Positions 47,024 to 56,643 of a DNA stretch of 64,000 nt are shown in pieces. Position 1 is the stretch's first letter. Each line of letters begins with the position of its first letter. Both the position numbers and the translations under genes were made by a program. The DNA lies in contig NZ_JASAOF010000003.1 of assembly GCF_029952525.1 (NCBI RefSeq), positions 248,001 to 312,000 on the forward strand. Reading direction: 5' to 3'. The DNA comes from Saccharopolyspora ipomoeae (GTDB lineage Bacteria; Actinomycetota; Actinomycetes; Mycobacteriales; Pseudonocardiaceae). The notes under the pieces are model-generated. The model did not search any database. It saw nothing but the letters and a program-made list of their open reading frames with translations, and was not told the DNA's origin.

Positions 47024-49201
47024 TCACCCGCAGACGTAGAGCTGCTGGGAGGAGTCCGTCGAACCGCCGTAGGCGGCGGGGTCGACGAGGGTGCAGTTCT
47101 GCTTCACCCAGTTCTCCCTCACAGTGGACTCCTGGCCACCGGGGCCACCGCCCTGCATTCCAGGACCGCCCTGCATTCCAGGACCGCCCTGGGCCTGCCC
47201 GTCCTGGGCCTGCCCGTCCTGGGCCTGCCCGTCCTGGGCCTGCCCGTTCTGGGCCTGGCTCCGCATCCCACCCGGGCCGCCGCCCAGCAGGACGAAGCCG
47301 AGCCGGCCGCTCTGCTTCCACTCGGTGAGCTGAGCGACCGACGGCGCATCATCGGACCCCGTGAAGCCGCCCATGCCGACCACCGTCAGATCGGTGTTGA
47401 TGATGTAGCTCGCCGCGCCGTTGGCACCGCCCGACACCGCCAGCGGGATCTCCTTGCCGCCCGCGTTGGCCTCGACGTAGTCGACGAGCTTCTGCTGGTC
47501 GGAGCTGAGCGCGGCACCGCCCATGCCGCCAGGCCCGCCGCCCATCCGACCTTGATCACCGGAGCCCGAGGACGCCTGACCCGACATGCCGGGCGGCATC
47601 TGGCCGGACATGCCCGGCGGCATCCCGTTCATCCGACCCGCGCGGTCGCCGTCCTGGCGGCCTCCGGGGCCGCCCATCGACGTCTGCGGCCCGGCCATCG
47701 GGTTCGTTCCGCCCATCATCCCGGTCGACCCGCCGACCGCGCCGATCGCGGACCAGGCCGTGGGCACCGCGAGCATCGCTGCGAGCGCGAGGGCGAACCC
47801 GGTCTTGGCCAGGCCCGCACGACCGCGGCGGCCGAGCAGCAGCACCACCAGCGCCAGCACGCCGAGCCCGACCGCGAGATAACCGGCCCACGCGTTCCAG
47901 CTCAGGTCCCGCGCGACCAGGACCATCGCCCAGGCCACGGTGATCGCGACCCCGACGGGCAGCAGCAACCACGCCTTGCCGCCCGGCTGCCGGTACCACT
48001 GCCAGAACCGCACCAGCCCGGCACCGACCACCGCGCCGATCGCGGGTGCCAGCATCGTCGTGTAGTAGGGGTGCATGGTGCCCTGCGCGAAGCTGAACAT
48101 CACGCCGATGACGACCAGCCATCCTCCCCACAGCACCCAGCCCGCCGTCCGCTCGCGCTGCAGCGCACCACCGGACCGCCAGTGCCGGACGCCCAGCACG
48201 AGCATCGCGACCAGGATCAACGCGCACAGCGGCAACAACCAGCTGATCTGACCGGCCAGCTGTTCGTTGAACAGCCGCAGCACCCCGGCGGTCCCGGAGA
48301 AACCCCCGCCCCCGCCAGGTCCGCCCCCGCCACCGGGTCCTCCGCCGCCGGGTCCTCCGCCACCGTTGCCCTCGCTGTTGCCGAGGATCCGGCCGAAGCC
48401 GTTGTACCCGAAGATCAGGTCCAGAGCCGTGCCGTCGGTGCTGCCACCGATGTAGGGCTTGGGGGAAGGCCACAGCATGGTCGCCACCACCCACCAGAAC
48501 GAGCTGACCAGCAGCACCACGGCCGCCACGCCGAGATCGAGAACCTTGCGCCCCCAACCGTTGCGGCTGCCGATCAAGTAGGCGGCGATGAACGCCGGCA
48601 GCACCATCCAGGCCTGCAGCATCTTGGTCATGAAGCCGCAGCCGACCAGGAACGCGGCGAGCGCGATCCAGCCGGTCGAGCGGCGGTCGGAACTCGCCCG
48701 CGTCATCGCGTAGGCGGCGGCCACCACCAGCAGCACCAGCAAGGTGTCCGGGTTGTTGTCGCGGTTGATCAGCACCGTGATCGGGCTCAGCGCCAGCACC
48801 AGCGACGCGATCAGCGCAGCGTTCTCCCCCGCCCACCGGCGCACCGCGCGGTGCAGCAGGAACACCGCGGCAACCCCGCACACGACCTGCGGGAACAGCA
48901 CCGCGAACTGGTTGAACCCGAAGATCTTCACCGAGATGACCTGCAACCACAGGGCCATCGGGGGCTTGTCGACGGTGATCACGCCGGCCGCGTCGAACGA
49001 TCCGAAGAAGAACGCCTCGAAGTTCGAGGCCATCGACTTCACGGCCGCCGTGTAGTAGCTGTTGCCCCAGGAACTCCCGATGCCCCACAGGTAGAGCACG
49101 GCCGCGAGCGCGCAGGTCCCGGCCAGTGCGAGGCGCCGCCACATCGGGGGGCTGCCGCCGCTCTCCGCCGTCCGCGGCGCAGCCTCTTCGACTGCGATCA
49201 T
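47024..49201 (-). CDS. GT39 family glycosyltransferase (PMT/ArnT-like), copy 1
   Basis: 725-residue membrane glycosyltransferase of the dolichyl-phosphate-mannose:protein mannosyltransferase type (GT39/ArnT-like). Motifs FFFGSFDAAGVITVDKPPMALW (D70 and DKP 78-80) and an N-terminal helix pair. There are about a dozen membrane helices; low-complexity Gly-rich stretches (GGGGPGGGGPGGGGGPGG) and a Met/Gly/Gln-rich extracytoplasmic C-terminal domain. Four QAQDG repeats are coded by 15-bp tandem repeats at 47191-47250. The ATG overlaps the GT2-GtrA stop (ATGA). It probably uses a polyprenyl-phosphate sugar from the GT2 enzyme. The longer frame to 50464 is a shadow of the GT2 gene. Confidence 0.85.
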   Translation of the reverse strand: MIAVEEAAPRTAESGGSPPMWRRLALAGTCALAAVLYLWGIGSSWGNSYYTAAVKSMASNFEAFFFGSFDAAGVITVDKPPMALWLQVISVKIFGFNQFAVLFPQVVCGVAAVFLLHRAVRRWAGENAALIASLVLALSPITVLINRDNNPDTLLVLLVVAAAYAMTRASSDRRSTGWIALAAFLVGCGFMTKMLQAWMVLPAFIAAYLIGSRNGWGRKVLDLGVAAVVLLVSSFWWVVATMLWPSPKPYIGGSTDGTALDLIFGYNGFGRILGNSEGNGGGGPGGGGPGGGGGPGGGGGFSGTAGVLRLFNEQLAGQISWLLPLCALILVAMLVLGVRHWRSGGALQRERTAGWVLWGGWLVVIGVMFSFAQGTMHPYYTTMLAPAIGAVVGAGLVRFWQWYRQPGGKAWLLLPVGVAITVAWAMVLVARDLSWNAWAGYLAVGLGVLALVVLLLGRRGRAGLAKTGFALALAAMLAVPTAWSAIGAVGGSTGMMGGTNPMAGPQTSMGGPGGRQDGDRAGRMNGMPPGMSGQMPPGMSGQASSGSGDQGRMGGGPGGMGGAALSSDQQKLVDYVEANAGGKEIPLAVSGGANGAASYIINTDLTVVGMGGFTGSDDAPSVAQLTEWKQSGRLGFVLLGGGPGGMRSQAQNGQAQDGQAQDGQAQDGQAQGGPGMQGGPGMQGGGPGGQESTVRENWVKQNCTLVDPAAYGGSTDSSQQLYVCG
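47191..47250. repeat. 15-bp tandem repeat in GT39 copy 1
   Basis: Four units of GGGCCTGCCCGTCCT (last with GTTCT), coding for QAQDG repeats on the minus strand. In-frame, so copy number variation would change length but not frame. Confidence 0.9.
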
Positions 49202-50454
49202 GACATTTCCTTTTCCTTGACCGGGGCCGCGAAGACCCACGAGCGGAGCAGTACGAACCGCAGAGCGGTACCGACCACAGAGGACAGAATCAGAACCAGG
49301 ACCTCCAGCCAGCGCGACGGATCCGCCGAGTAGGCCTGCAACCCGAGCAGCGCGCCGGAGGTGACGACGTAGTACAGCGCGAACACGATCAGCCCTTGCG
49401 CGTGCACCCGGCCGGACGAGCCGCGCTGCTGCAGGAACGTGTAGCGCCGGTTGGCCTCGGTGTTCCAGAGCGTGGTGACGGTCAGCGCCACCAGGTTCGC
49501 CAGCAGCGGCGGCCACCAACCGCGCAGCACCGCGTAGAGCACCGAGGTGAGCACTGTGGACACCAGGCCGATCGCGCCGAACGAGACCAGTTGCCACAGC
49601 AGGCCGTTCTCCCGCTTGGCCAGCACGGCCTGCGGGTGCGCGGCGCGCGGCTCCGGGCGTTGCGGAAGACCCTCGACCCGCGCGGTACCGGTGATCTTCG
49701 CGCGCGCCACCCGCACCAGTCCGGCGATGTCGTCGGTGGCGGTGCGCACCACGTTCACCCGCGTGTCGACGTCCTCGACCCAGTCCACCGGCACCTCGTG
49801 CACCCGCAGGCCGTTGTGCTCGGCCAGCAGCAGCAGTTCGGTGTCGAAGAACCACGAGTCGTCGCGCACCTGCCGCAGCAGCGGGCGGATGACGTCGGTG
49901 CGCGCCGCCTTGAACCCGCACTGGGCGTCGGTGAACCGCGCGCCGTGGCTCCACCGGATCATCTTGTTGTAGCCGCGGGAGATCATCTCCCGCTTCCCGC
50001 CCCGCACGGTGCGCGCGCCTGGCGCCAGCCGGGAACCGATGGCCAGGTCGGAGTGCCCGTTGACCAGCGGCGCGACCAGCGGCAGCAGGGCGTCCAGCCC
50101 CGTCGACAGGTCGACGTCCATGTAGACCACGACGTCGGCGTCGCTGTAGCCCCACGCGGTGCGCAGCGCCAGACCGCGTCCCTTGCGGTCCAGGTGGAGC
50201 ACCCGCACGTTCGGGATCGACCGGGCCATCCCGTGCGCCACGTCCAGCGTCGCGTCGGTGCTCGCGTTGTCGACGACGGTGATCGACCACGAGAAGGGGA
50301 ACCCCTCGCCCAGGTACCGGCTCAGCACCTCCAGGCACCCGGGAAGGGAACGTTCCTCGTTGTAGACCGGGATCACCACGTCGACCGTCGCGGTCCGGTT
50401 CGACCCGGCACCACCTCGCGCCGTCTCGGCGCCGAGCTGCGGCACGGCACTCAT
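49198..50454 (-). CDS. GT2 polyprenyl-phosphate glycosyltransferase fused to GtrA domain
   Basis: 418-residue protein. N-terminal GT2 domain resembling dolichyl-phosphate mannose synthase: VDVVIPVYNEERSLPGC, ITVVDNASTDATLDVA, VYMDVDLSTGLDALLPLV (DxD-like), and FTDAQCGFKAARTDV. It is followed (after about 280) by a GtrA-like domain with four membrane helices (LLWQLVSFGAIGLVSTVLTS to VGTALRFVLLRSWVF). It probably makes polyprenyl-phosphate-linked sugar for flipping, used by the GT39 enzymes next to it. ATG at 50454 has GAGGTGGTGGAAG upstream; the frame opens at 50490. Coupled to GT39 copy 1. Confidence 0.88.
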   Translation of the reverse strand: MSAVPQLGAETARGGAGSNRTATVDVVIPVYNEERSLPGCLEVLSRYLGEGFPFSWSITVVDNASTDATLDVAHGMARSIPNVRVLHLDRKGRGLALRTAWGYSDADVVVYMDVDLSTGLDALLPLVAPLVNGHSDLAIGSRLAPGARTVRGGKREMISRGYNKMIRWSHGARFTDAQCGFKAARTDVIRPLLRQVRDDSWFFDTELLLLAEHNGLRVHEVPVDWVEDVDTRVNVVRTATDDIAGLVRVARAKITGTARVEGLPQRPEPRAAHPQAVLAKRENGLLWQLVSFGAIGLVSTVLTSVLYAVLRGWWPPLLANLVALTVTTLWNTEANRRYTFLQQRGSSGRVHAQGLIVFALYYVVTSGALLGLQAYSADPSRWLEVLVLILSSVVGTALRFVLLRSWVFAAPVKEKEMS

Positions 50455-50636
50455 CTTCCACCACCTCTCATCCGGTTCCGCATCCATCAAGCCGGACGCA
50501 GGTGCGAGCCCCGTTGACGGAACCTGGGAATCGGCTGGGAGTCGGCACTCGGCGGACGTGCAGCGGACTCACACGGTCCTCCCAGCCGGAGCCGCCACCC
50601 TCGTCGCGGGAAGGTCCGCTCCGGAGAGGAATTCGC

Positions 50637-52745
50637 ATGTCCGCTGCTCCACCGCCCGCCCGCGCCGGGGAACCGAGGTGGTCGCGTCCCGCTCGCTGGG
50701 CGGTCCTGGCGCTGGCCGCTTTCCTCAACACGTGGGCGCTGTCGATCAACGAGTGGGCCAACACCTACTACTCGGCCGCGGTGCTGGGGATGACGCAGAG
50801 CTGGAAGGCGTTCTTCTACGGCGCGATGGACGCGGGCTCGTTCATCACGGTCGACAAGCCGCCGCTGGCCCTGTGGGTGCAGGCGCTGTCGGCGCGGGTC
50901 TTCGGGTTCAACACCTGGAGCCTGCTGGTGCCGCAGGCCGTCGCGGGCGTGGCCGCGGTGTGGGTGGTGCAGCACGTGGTGCGCCGCGGCTTCGGGCCCG
51001 TGGCCGGCGTGCTGGCGGGCTCGGCGCTGGCGGTGACGCCGATCGCGGTGGTGATGGCCCGGCACAACAACCCGGACATGCTGCTGACCCTGCTGCTGGC
51101 GCTGTCGCTGTGGGCAGCCTCCAACGCGATCCGGTCGGGAAAGCTGATGCCGCTGGTGTGGTGCGCGGTCGCGACCGGTCTGGCGTTCAACGTCAAGATG
51201 CTGCAGGCGTTCTTCGCGGTCCCGGTGATCGTCCTGGTCTACCTGGTGGCGGCCCGTCCGGCGTGGCCGCGGAAGCTGCTCAACCTGGTCGTGGCGGGCG
51301 TCGCGCTGGCGGCGGTGAGCCTGTGGTGGCTGGTGGTGGTCGACCTCGTGCCGAGCTCGGCACGGCCGTACGTGGGCGGCAGCAGGGACAACACGGTCCT
51401 CGACCTGCTGCTGGGTTACAACGGCCTCGGCCGCGTGGAAGGGCAGGCCCAAATCATGTCGCCCGGGATGATGGGCGGCGGCGGATCGCCCGGCGGCGGG
51501 ATGCCCAATGGTGGAATGCCCAGTGGCGGGATGCCAAGTGGCGGGACACCTCCGGCCGGTGGCGTGCCCCCGGGTGGTGGCGGACCCGGCGGTGGCGGGA
51601 TGGACGGCGCCGGCCTGGCACGGCTGTTCAGCGGCGAGGTCGCCCCTCAGATCGGCTGGCTGTACCCGCTGGCGCTGTTCGGCGCGATCGCCGTGATCGT
51701 GCACCTCCGGCGCCGACCCCGGCACGACGCCCAGCGCGCCGATTTCCTGCTGTGGGCCGGAACCCTGCTGGTCACCGCAGGTGTGTTCACCTTCGCCTCC
51801 GGCATCTGGCACACCTACTACACGGTCGCCCTGGCCGCCCCGCTGGCCGCGGTCGTCGGCACGGGCGTGATCGCGATGTGGCGCCTGACCCGCGACACCG
51901 AGTGGTGGGGTCTGCTGCTCCCGGCCTCGATCATCACCACCGGCCTCTGGAGCGCCCACCTGCTCGGCCAGGACGAGGACTTCCTGCCGTGGATGGGAAC
52001 CTTCGTCGCAGTCGTCTCGGTGATCGCCGGTGTTGCGATGACGGTTCCCCTGCTCCTGCCCCGCGAGCGGCGCGCTGGGAAGAACCGTGTCATCGCCGCC
52101 GGTGCGCTGGTGGGAATCCTCGCGTCACTGGCGGGACCGACTGCCTACGCGGTGACTCCGCTGTCGACCCCCGTGCAAGCAACGTTCCCCTCCGCCGGTC
52201 CCGGCAACAGCGGTCCCGGCGGCGGTCCGGGTGGAGGTCCGGGCGGCGGCGGCCGCGGGATGCCCGACGGCACAAGGCAAGCGGGCGGGATGCCGCCGGA
52301 CGGCATGAGCGGGAACCGGCCGGACGGAACGCGGGGCGAACGCGGAGAGCGGTCGAGCGGCGAGCAGGTCAGCCCGCAGCTCATGCGCTATCTCACCGAC
52401 CACCAGGAGAACGAGACGTGGCTGGTCGCGGTGGTGGGATCGATGGTCGCGGCCCCGGTGATCCTGGAGACGGGTCGGCCGGTGATGGCCGTCGGCGGCT
52501 ACAACGGCAACGACCCCACCCCGACGGTCGAGCAGCTCGAGCAGCACATCGCCGACGGGGAGCTCCGCTACGTCTGGACCAGCGGCTCCTCAGGAGTCCA
52601 GAGCATGGGCGGCGACGTCGACACAGCGGTCGTCGACACCACGATGTCCTGGGTCGCCCACCACTGCCCAGTCGTCAACCCCACCGACTACGGCGGCAAC
52701 CCCACAACCACCACCCAACTCCACGACTGCCGCGGCGCGGTGTGA
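50637..52745 (+). CDS. GT39 family glycosyltransferase (PMT/ArnT-like), copy 2
   Basis: 702-residue paralogue of the enzyme at 47024-49201, divergent from the GT2-GtrA gene (182-bp gap). D65 in YGAMDAGSFITVDKPPLALW (DKP 73-75), many membrane helices, a PNGGMPSGGMPSGGTPP low-complexity segment in the middle and an extracytoplasmic C-terminal domain after about 540 with DGMSGNRPDGTRGERGE. Start ATG 50637 has GGAGAGGA upstream; the frame opens at 50502. It probably adds the same type of sugar to cell-surface acceptors; the acceptor is unknown. Confidence 0.85.
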   Translation: MSAAPPPARAGEPRWSRPARWAVLALAAFLNTWALSINEWANTYYSAAVLGMTQSWKAFFYGAMDAGSFITVDKPPLALWVQALSARVFGFNTWSLLVPQAVAGVAAVWVVQHVVRRGFGPVAGVLAGSALAVTPIAVVMARHNNPDMLLTLLLALSLWAASNAIRSGKLMPLVWCAVATGLAFNVKMLQAFFAVPVIVLVYLVAARPAWPRKLLNLVVAGVALAAVSLWWLVVVDLVPSSARPYVGGSRDNTVLDLLLGYNGLGRVEGQAQIMSPGMMGGGGSPGGGMPNGGMPSGGMPSGGTPPAGGVPPGGGGPGGGGMDGAGLARLFSGEVAPQIGWLYPLALFGAIAVIVHLRRRPRHDAQRADFLLWAGTLLVTAGVFTFASGIWHTYYTVALAAPLAAVVGTGVIAMWRLTRDTEWWGLLLPASIITTGLWSAHLLGQDEDFLPWMGTFVAVVSVIAGVAMTVPLLLPRERRAGKNRVIAAGALVGILASLAGPTAYAVTPLSTPVQATFPSAGPGNSGPGGGPGGGPGGGGRGMPDGTRQAGGMPPDGMSGNRPDGTRGERGERSSGEQVSPQLMRYLTDHQENETWLVAVVGSMVAAPVILETGRPVMAVGGYNGNDPTPTVEQLEQHIADGELRYVWTSGSSGVQSMGGDVDTAVVDTTMSWVAHHCPVVNPTDYGGNPTTTTQLHDCRGAV

Positions 52746-52794
52746 GGTCACACGCGGGCCGCGAGGGGTGCAACCGCCTCTCGCAGCCCTGCTC

Positions 52795-53391
52795 TCACCG
52801 ATCCGAGAGCAGGTCGACGAGGACCGGCATCGCCGAGGACGGGTCCGGCCCCACTCGTCCGGCCCGCAACTCGGGGTCCGCGCGGTATCCGATCTCGCAC
52901 GCTTCGCCGACCTGGTGGAACGGGAAGCTCAGCGACAGCATCTTGTTGTTGACCAAACCCAGCTTGGCGGTGCGCTGATCGAGCTGCGCGGAGGTCAGCG
53001 CAGATCGATTCCCCTCGGCATGCCATCGCAGCCACATCTCGAACTTCACGTTGGAGACCAGCAGCAGGATCGACTCGCGCTGAGCGCGTTCGCAGGCACT
53101 CGGCAGCGCCTCGTGCCGATCGACGTCCACCAAGCAGACGCAGATGTCGAAGGGCTTGTCATCCCTCACCGCCTTGTCCCGGATCTCGATGCACTTCCGG
53201 ACGACTCGGAGCGGATCCCTCCCCACACCGACGGGTTTGACGACCGCCGTCGAACCTCTGCTGCGCAGAAAGCTGTTCAGGCGCTCGACGTACTGCGGCT
53301 CGGTGAGAGTTCCTTCGGTGACGACGAGGATCCGCTTGGCGAGCTGCCTCGCCGGACGCCCCCGACGCCGCCTGTTCGGACGATCGGCCAC
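52795..53391 (-). CDS. RloB-family TOPRIM-like protein (AbiLii type)
   Basis: 198-residue RloB-domain protein. N-terminal basic PNRRRRGRPARQLAKRI, TOPRIM-like ILVVTEGTLTEPQYVE (E26), acidic DVDRHEAL (D89, D91), and the family hallmark SNVKFEMWLRWH (113-124; usually SNPCFELWL). Starts at GTG 53391, two bases past the ATPase stop. The longer frame to 53565 overlaps the ATPase and is not used. With the AAA15 ATPase upstream it resembles the AbiL (AbiLi/AbiLii) and RloA/RloB phage-defence modules, in which the RloB part is a predicted nuclease. Confidence 0.8.
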   Translation of the reverse strand: MADRPNRRRRGRPARQLAKRILVVTEGTLTEPQYVERLNSFLRSRGSTAVVKPVGVGRDPLRVVRKCIEIRDKAVRDDKPFDICVCLVDVDRHEALPSACERAQRESILLLVSNVKFEMWLRWHAEGNRSALTSAQLDQRTAKLGLVNNKMLSLSFPFHQVGEACEIGYRADPELRAGRVGPDPSSAMPVLVDLLSDR

Positions 53392-53393
53392 CG

Positions 53394-54734
53394 TCAGCCC
53401 GCCTCGGATCCCACGAGCACGGCCAGAGAGCTCGGCGAGAGCCGCGGTGTCCCGCCGTACCGCCCTGTCAGGTACCGCTTGGCCACGTTCGCGTCCGGAT
53501 GTCTCGGGAAGTCGGCGAGGCAGGACAGCTCGGTGACGCCCTCCCAGGACTTGTCGGTGAACCACACCTGCTCGGGCTCGAGCGCGACCTCGCTCAGGGG
53601 CGAGAGGAGGTATGACTCGTGACTGGTGAACACGAGTTGCGCCTGCTCGGTGTTGACCACCGGATCCGCGAACGCGCCGAGCAGCACGTCCAGCAGATGC
53701 GGGTGCAGGCTCGCGTCGATCTCGTCGACCACGAGCAATCCCCCGCCGCGCAAGGCTTCCAGCGCGGGCACCGCGATGGAGAGCCAGGCGATGGTCCCAT
53801 CGCTCTCGTCGTGGATCGAGAACGAGGGGCGTTCCTCTGCAGTGCCGCGATGGGTGAACACGAGGTGCCGGATGACCTGCGCGAGCTGGTCGTCGTCCAG
53901 CTCGTCCTGCTCCTCGCGGTCGCCCTCAGCACCACCGGTCGAAGCGGCGTCCGCATCGTCGCCGCCTTGAACGTCTCGCACCCATCGACGAAGCGCCCGG
54001 CGGATGTGCTCCGGAATCTTGGTCTCCTCGATGTCGACCTTCACGACACCGATGTCGGCGACTTGGAGCAGCGCCTCGAGGTCGGCGAAGGTGATCGCCC
54101 CTTCTGCGAGCGAATCGGCGATGTTGGTCAGCCGCGCTTCGCGGTGGGAGTCCTTCACGAGGACGTAGTCGAAGCTCGACGTCAGGTCCTGCGCGATGGC
54201 GTGCAGCGGGGAGTCGTGCAGGAGGAGCGAGCGGCTGAGCACGAGCTCGCGCTTCGTCACCTCGATTCTGCGGAGGCTCGGGTGGAACGTCAGGACGTCA
54301 CCGTCTCGGTCACGGTCCAGCAGCGTGCGCCATCGCGAACTCGGTACATCGCGCAACCACTCGCGTTTGATGCCCTCAACGTCGACTTCGAACCCGTACC
54401 GGTGACGGCGTCCCTCGTGGACGAAGTCGAGCTCGTAGGTGCTCGACGACGTGCGCGCGTCCCCGTCCAGCAGGAACGGTGCGCGCCGCATCCCCTTCGC
54501 CGCCTGCCAGGTCGTCGCCGAGTGGCCGATCGCCGCGAAGGCGTACCGGATCGCATCGAGCACCGCCGACTTGCCGGTGGCGTTACCTCCGAAGACACCT
54601 GCGAGCGGATACGTCGCTCCGGCCCAGTCATCGCCCCGGGGCCGGAGCGTGCGCAGCGACGGGTGAGCGAGGTCGATGGTGACCTCGTCGCGGATGCTGT
54701 TGTGGTTCCGCACCGTGAAGCTCAGCAGGAGCAT
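53394..54734 (-). CDS. AAA15-family ATP-binding protein (AbiLi/RloA type)
   Basis: 446-residue ABC/OLD-like ATPase: LLLSFTVRNHNSIRDEVTIDL at the N-terminus, Walker A GGNATGKS at 49-56, a central variable helical segment with an acidic stretch GDREEQDELDDDQLAQ, then GGGLLVVDEIDASLHPHLLD (Walker B 333-340, His switch) and VFTSHESYLL. No TOPRIM domain of its own, so it pairs with the RloB protein. Together they resemble AbiL abortive-infection modules. It starts with ATG at 54734 after 95 bp of lower-G+C sequence following mutM, which may hold the promoter. Confidence 0.82.
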   Translation of the reverse strand: MLLLSFTVRNHNSIRDEVTIDLAHPSLRTLRPRGDDWAGATYPLAGVFGGNATGKSAVLDAIRYAFAAIGHSATTWQAAKGMRRAPFLLDGDARTSSSTYELDFVHEGRRHRYGFEVDVEGIKREWLRDVPSSRWRTLLDRDRDGDVLTFHPSLRRIEVTKRELVLSRSLLLHDSPLHAIAQDLTSSFDYVLVKDSHREARLTNIADSLAEGAITFADLEALLQVADIGVVKVDIEETKIPEHIRRALRRWVRDVQGGDDADAASTGGAEGDREEQDELDDDQLAQVIRHLVFTHRGTAEERPSFSIHDESDGTIAWLSIAVPALEALRGGGLLVVDEIDASLHPHLLDVLLGAFADPVVNTEQAQLVFTSHESYLLSPLSEVALEPEQVWFTDKSWEGVTELSCLADFPRHPDANVAKRYLTGRYGGTPRLSPSSLAVLVGSEAG

Positions 54735-54829
54735 GGCGCAACCATAGCATCTGAGCTAGGAGATATTTGCGATTTCCGAATGAGGGGCATCGCTCAGCAT
54801 GAGGTTGCGACCCGAGAGAGACGCGAAGA

Positions 54830-55714
54830 CTACAGGTGGGCGTTGCGGGGTTTGGGTTGGCAGTGGGGGCAGGTGTAGGCGGAGCGGTTCATCCACGGGT
54901 CTCGGCGGATCGAGGTGCCGCATCGCGGGCAGGGGCAGCCGCCTTGGCCGTAGACCGCCAGCGAGCGGTCGAAGTAGCCCGACTCGCCGTTGACGTTGAC
55001 GTAGAGGGCGTCGAAGGAGGTCCCGCCGGCGTGCAGCGCTTCACCGATGACGTCGGTGACAGCCTCCATCAGCTCGCGCACCTTGGGGCGGGTCATGGTC
55101 GAGGTCGGGCGGGCCCAGTGCAGCTTGGCGCGCCACAGGGCCTCGTCGGCGTAGATGTTGCCGATGCCGGAGACCAGGCTCTGGTCCAGCAGCGCGCGCT
55201 TGATGCCGGTCCGGCGAGCGCGGAGCCGCTCCGTCAGCCGCGCCAGGTCGAACACCGGCTCCAGCGGGTCCGGGGCGATGTGGGCCACCGGCTCCGGCAG
55301 CAGCACGCCGTCGACCTCGACCAGGTCGGCCAGCTGCAGGCCCCCGAACGTGCGCTGGTCGACGAACCGCAGCTCAGGACCGCCGTCGGCGAAGCGCATC
55401 CGCACCCGCAGGTGCTTCTCGTCGGGCGCGTCGACGGGCTGCACGAGCAGCTGCCCGCTCATGCCGAGGTGCACGACGAGACCTTCGCCGTCGGGGTGCC
55501 CCGAGCTGTCGCCGAGCTCGATCCACAGGTACTTGCCGCGCCGCCGGGCGGCGGTGAGCACCCGCCCGGCCAGCCTGGCCGCCAGGTCCTGGGCGCCGAG
55601 GACGTGGCGGCGCACGGCGCGCGGGTGCAGGACTTCGACGCTGGAGAGCTTCCGGCTCACGGCGTGTTCGGCGACACCGCGGCGGACCACCTCGACCTCG
55701 GGCAACTCGGGCAC
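54830..55714 (-). CDS. mutM: Formamidopyrimidine-DNA glycosylase
   Basis: Fpg/MutM removes 8-oxoguanine and formamidopyrimidines and nicks the abasic site. N-terminal [13 protein letters not shown] after the initiator (Pro catalytic), [11 protein letters not shown] with Lys of the active site, [18 protein letters not shown], and zinc finger [18 protein letters not shown] (two Cys) with TCPHCQPK. The GTG at 55714 is the start that places Pro second; the frame opens at 55732. The next genes upstream are rnc, rpmF and yceD. A terminator with T-tract at 55785-55843 lies between rnc and mutM. Downstream follows the accessory region. Confidence 0.95.
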   Translation of the reverse strand: MPELPEVEVVRRGVAEHAVSRKLSSVEVLHPRAVRRHVLGAQDLAARLAGRVLTAARRRGKYLWIELGDSSGHPDGEGLVVHLGMSGQLLVQPVDAPDEKHLRVRMRFADGGPELRFVDQRTFGGLQLADLVEVDGVLLPEPVAHIAPDPLEPVFDLARLTERLRARRTGIKRALLDQSLVSGIGNIYADEALWRAKLHWARPTSTMTRPKVRELMEAVTDVIGEALHAGGTSFDALYVNVNGESGYFDRSLAVYGQGGCPCPRCGTSIRRDPWMNRSAYTCPHCQPKPRNAHL

Positions 55715-55784
55715 GAGCACATCCTGTCCCACGCCCCGAACGCCCTCGACACCGGGAGGGACGTGAAACCCGCTCCAGGACGCG

Positions 55785-55843
55785 AAAAAGGGACATGATC
55801 AGGGGCCGGGCGGTTCTGCGAACCGGTCCCTGATCATGTCCCT
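55785..55843 (-). terminator. Rho-independent terminator after rnc
   Basis: 16-bp stem AGGGACATGATCAGGG (55789-55804) with CCCTGATCATGTCCCT (55828-55843), with an inner CGGTT/AACCG stem. On the minus strand the stem is followed by TTTT (AAAA at 55785-55788), a classical terminator. It lies 22 bp past the rnc stop. Confidence 0.85.
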
Positions 55844-55864
55844 CTCAGGCGTTGCCGCCCGACC

Positions 55865-56629
55865 TCACGACGAGGCGTCCGCCGAGCCCTCTTCCGCCGC
55901 CTTGGCGGCGTTGACCTGCTCGTCGAGCTGGCGCCAGGCCGCCTCGGCGGCCTTCTGCTCGGCTTCCTTCTTGGTGCTGCCGTCGCCGCGACCGTAGGTC
56001 TGCCCGCCGACGGAGACGAAGGCGCTGAACTCCTTGCGGTGGTCCGGCCCCTCCTCCTCGACGCGGTACTCGGGCACGCCGAGCGCCGCGGAGGCGGTGA
56101 GCTCCTGCAGGCTGGTCTTCCAGTCCAGGCCGGCACCGCGCCGCGGCGCCTCGGCCAGCAACGGCTGGAAGAGCTTGTGCACGACGGCGCGTGCGACGTC
56201 GATGCCCTCGGCCAGGTAGACGGCGCCGAGCACCGCTTCCAGACCGTCCGCGAGGATGCTCGCCTTGTCCCGGCCCCCCGTGAGCTCCTCGCCGCGCCCC
56301 AGCAGCAAGTACTCGCCGAGACCGCCCTCACCGAGCCCGCGCGCCACTCCGGCCAGCGCGTGCATGTTGACCACGCTGGCGCGCAGCTTCGCGAGCTGCC
56401 CCTCCGGCAGGTCGGGGTGCTCGTTGTAGAGGTGATCGGTGATCACCAGTCCGAGCACCGCGTCGCCGAGGAACTCAAGCCGCTCGTTCGGCGGAAGCCC
56501 GCCGTTCTCGTACGCGTACGAACGGTGGGTGAGGGCAAGGGTGAGCAGCTCGGCGTCCAACTCGACGCCGAGCGCTGCCAACAACGGGGCCCGGTCGATC
56601 TGACGGGCCCTCGACTGCTTTCCCCCCAC
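55865..56629 (-). CDS. rnc: Ribonuclease III
   Basis: RNase III cleaves double-stranded RNA in rRNA and mRNA maturation. 254 residues: N-terminal catalytic domain with [14 protein letters not shown] (Glu/Asp metal ligands), [29 protein letters not shown], followed by a C-terminal dsRNA-binding domain ([22 protein letters not shown] to [18 protein letters not shown]). The frame is open to 56896 but the homologous part starts near GTG 56629. Last but one of yceD-rpmF-rnc. Confidence 0.95.
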   Translation of the reverse strand: MGGKQSRARQIDRAPLLAALGVELDAELLTLALTHRSYAYENGGLPPNERLEFLGDAVLGLVITDHLYNEHPDLPEGQLAKLRASVVNMHALAGVARGLGEGGLGEYLLLGRGEELTGGRDKASILADGLEAVLGAVYLAEGIDVARAVVHKLFQPLLAEAPRRGAGLDWKTSLQELTASAALGVPEYRVEEEGPDHRKEFSAFVSVGGQTYGRGDGSTKKEAEQKAAEAAWRQLDEQVNAAKAAEEGSADASS

Positions 56630-56643
56630 TACGTGACCGCCGC

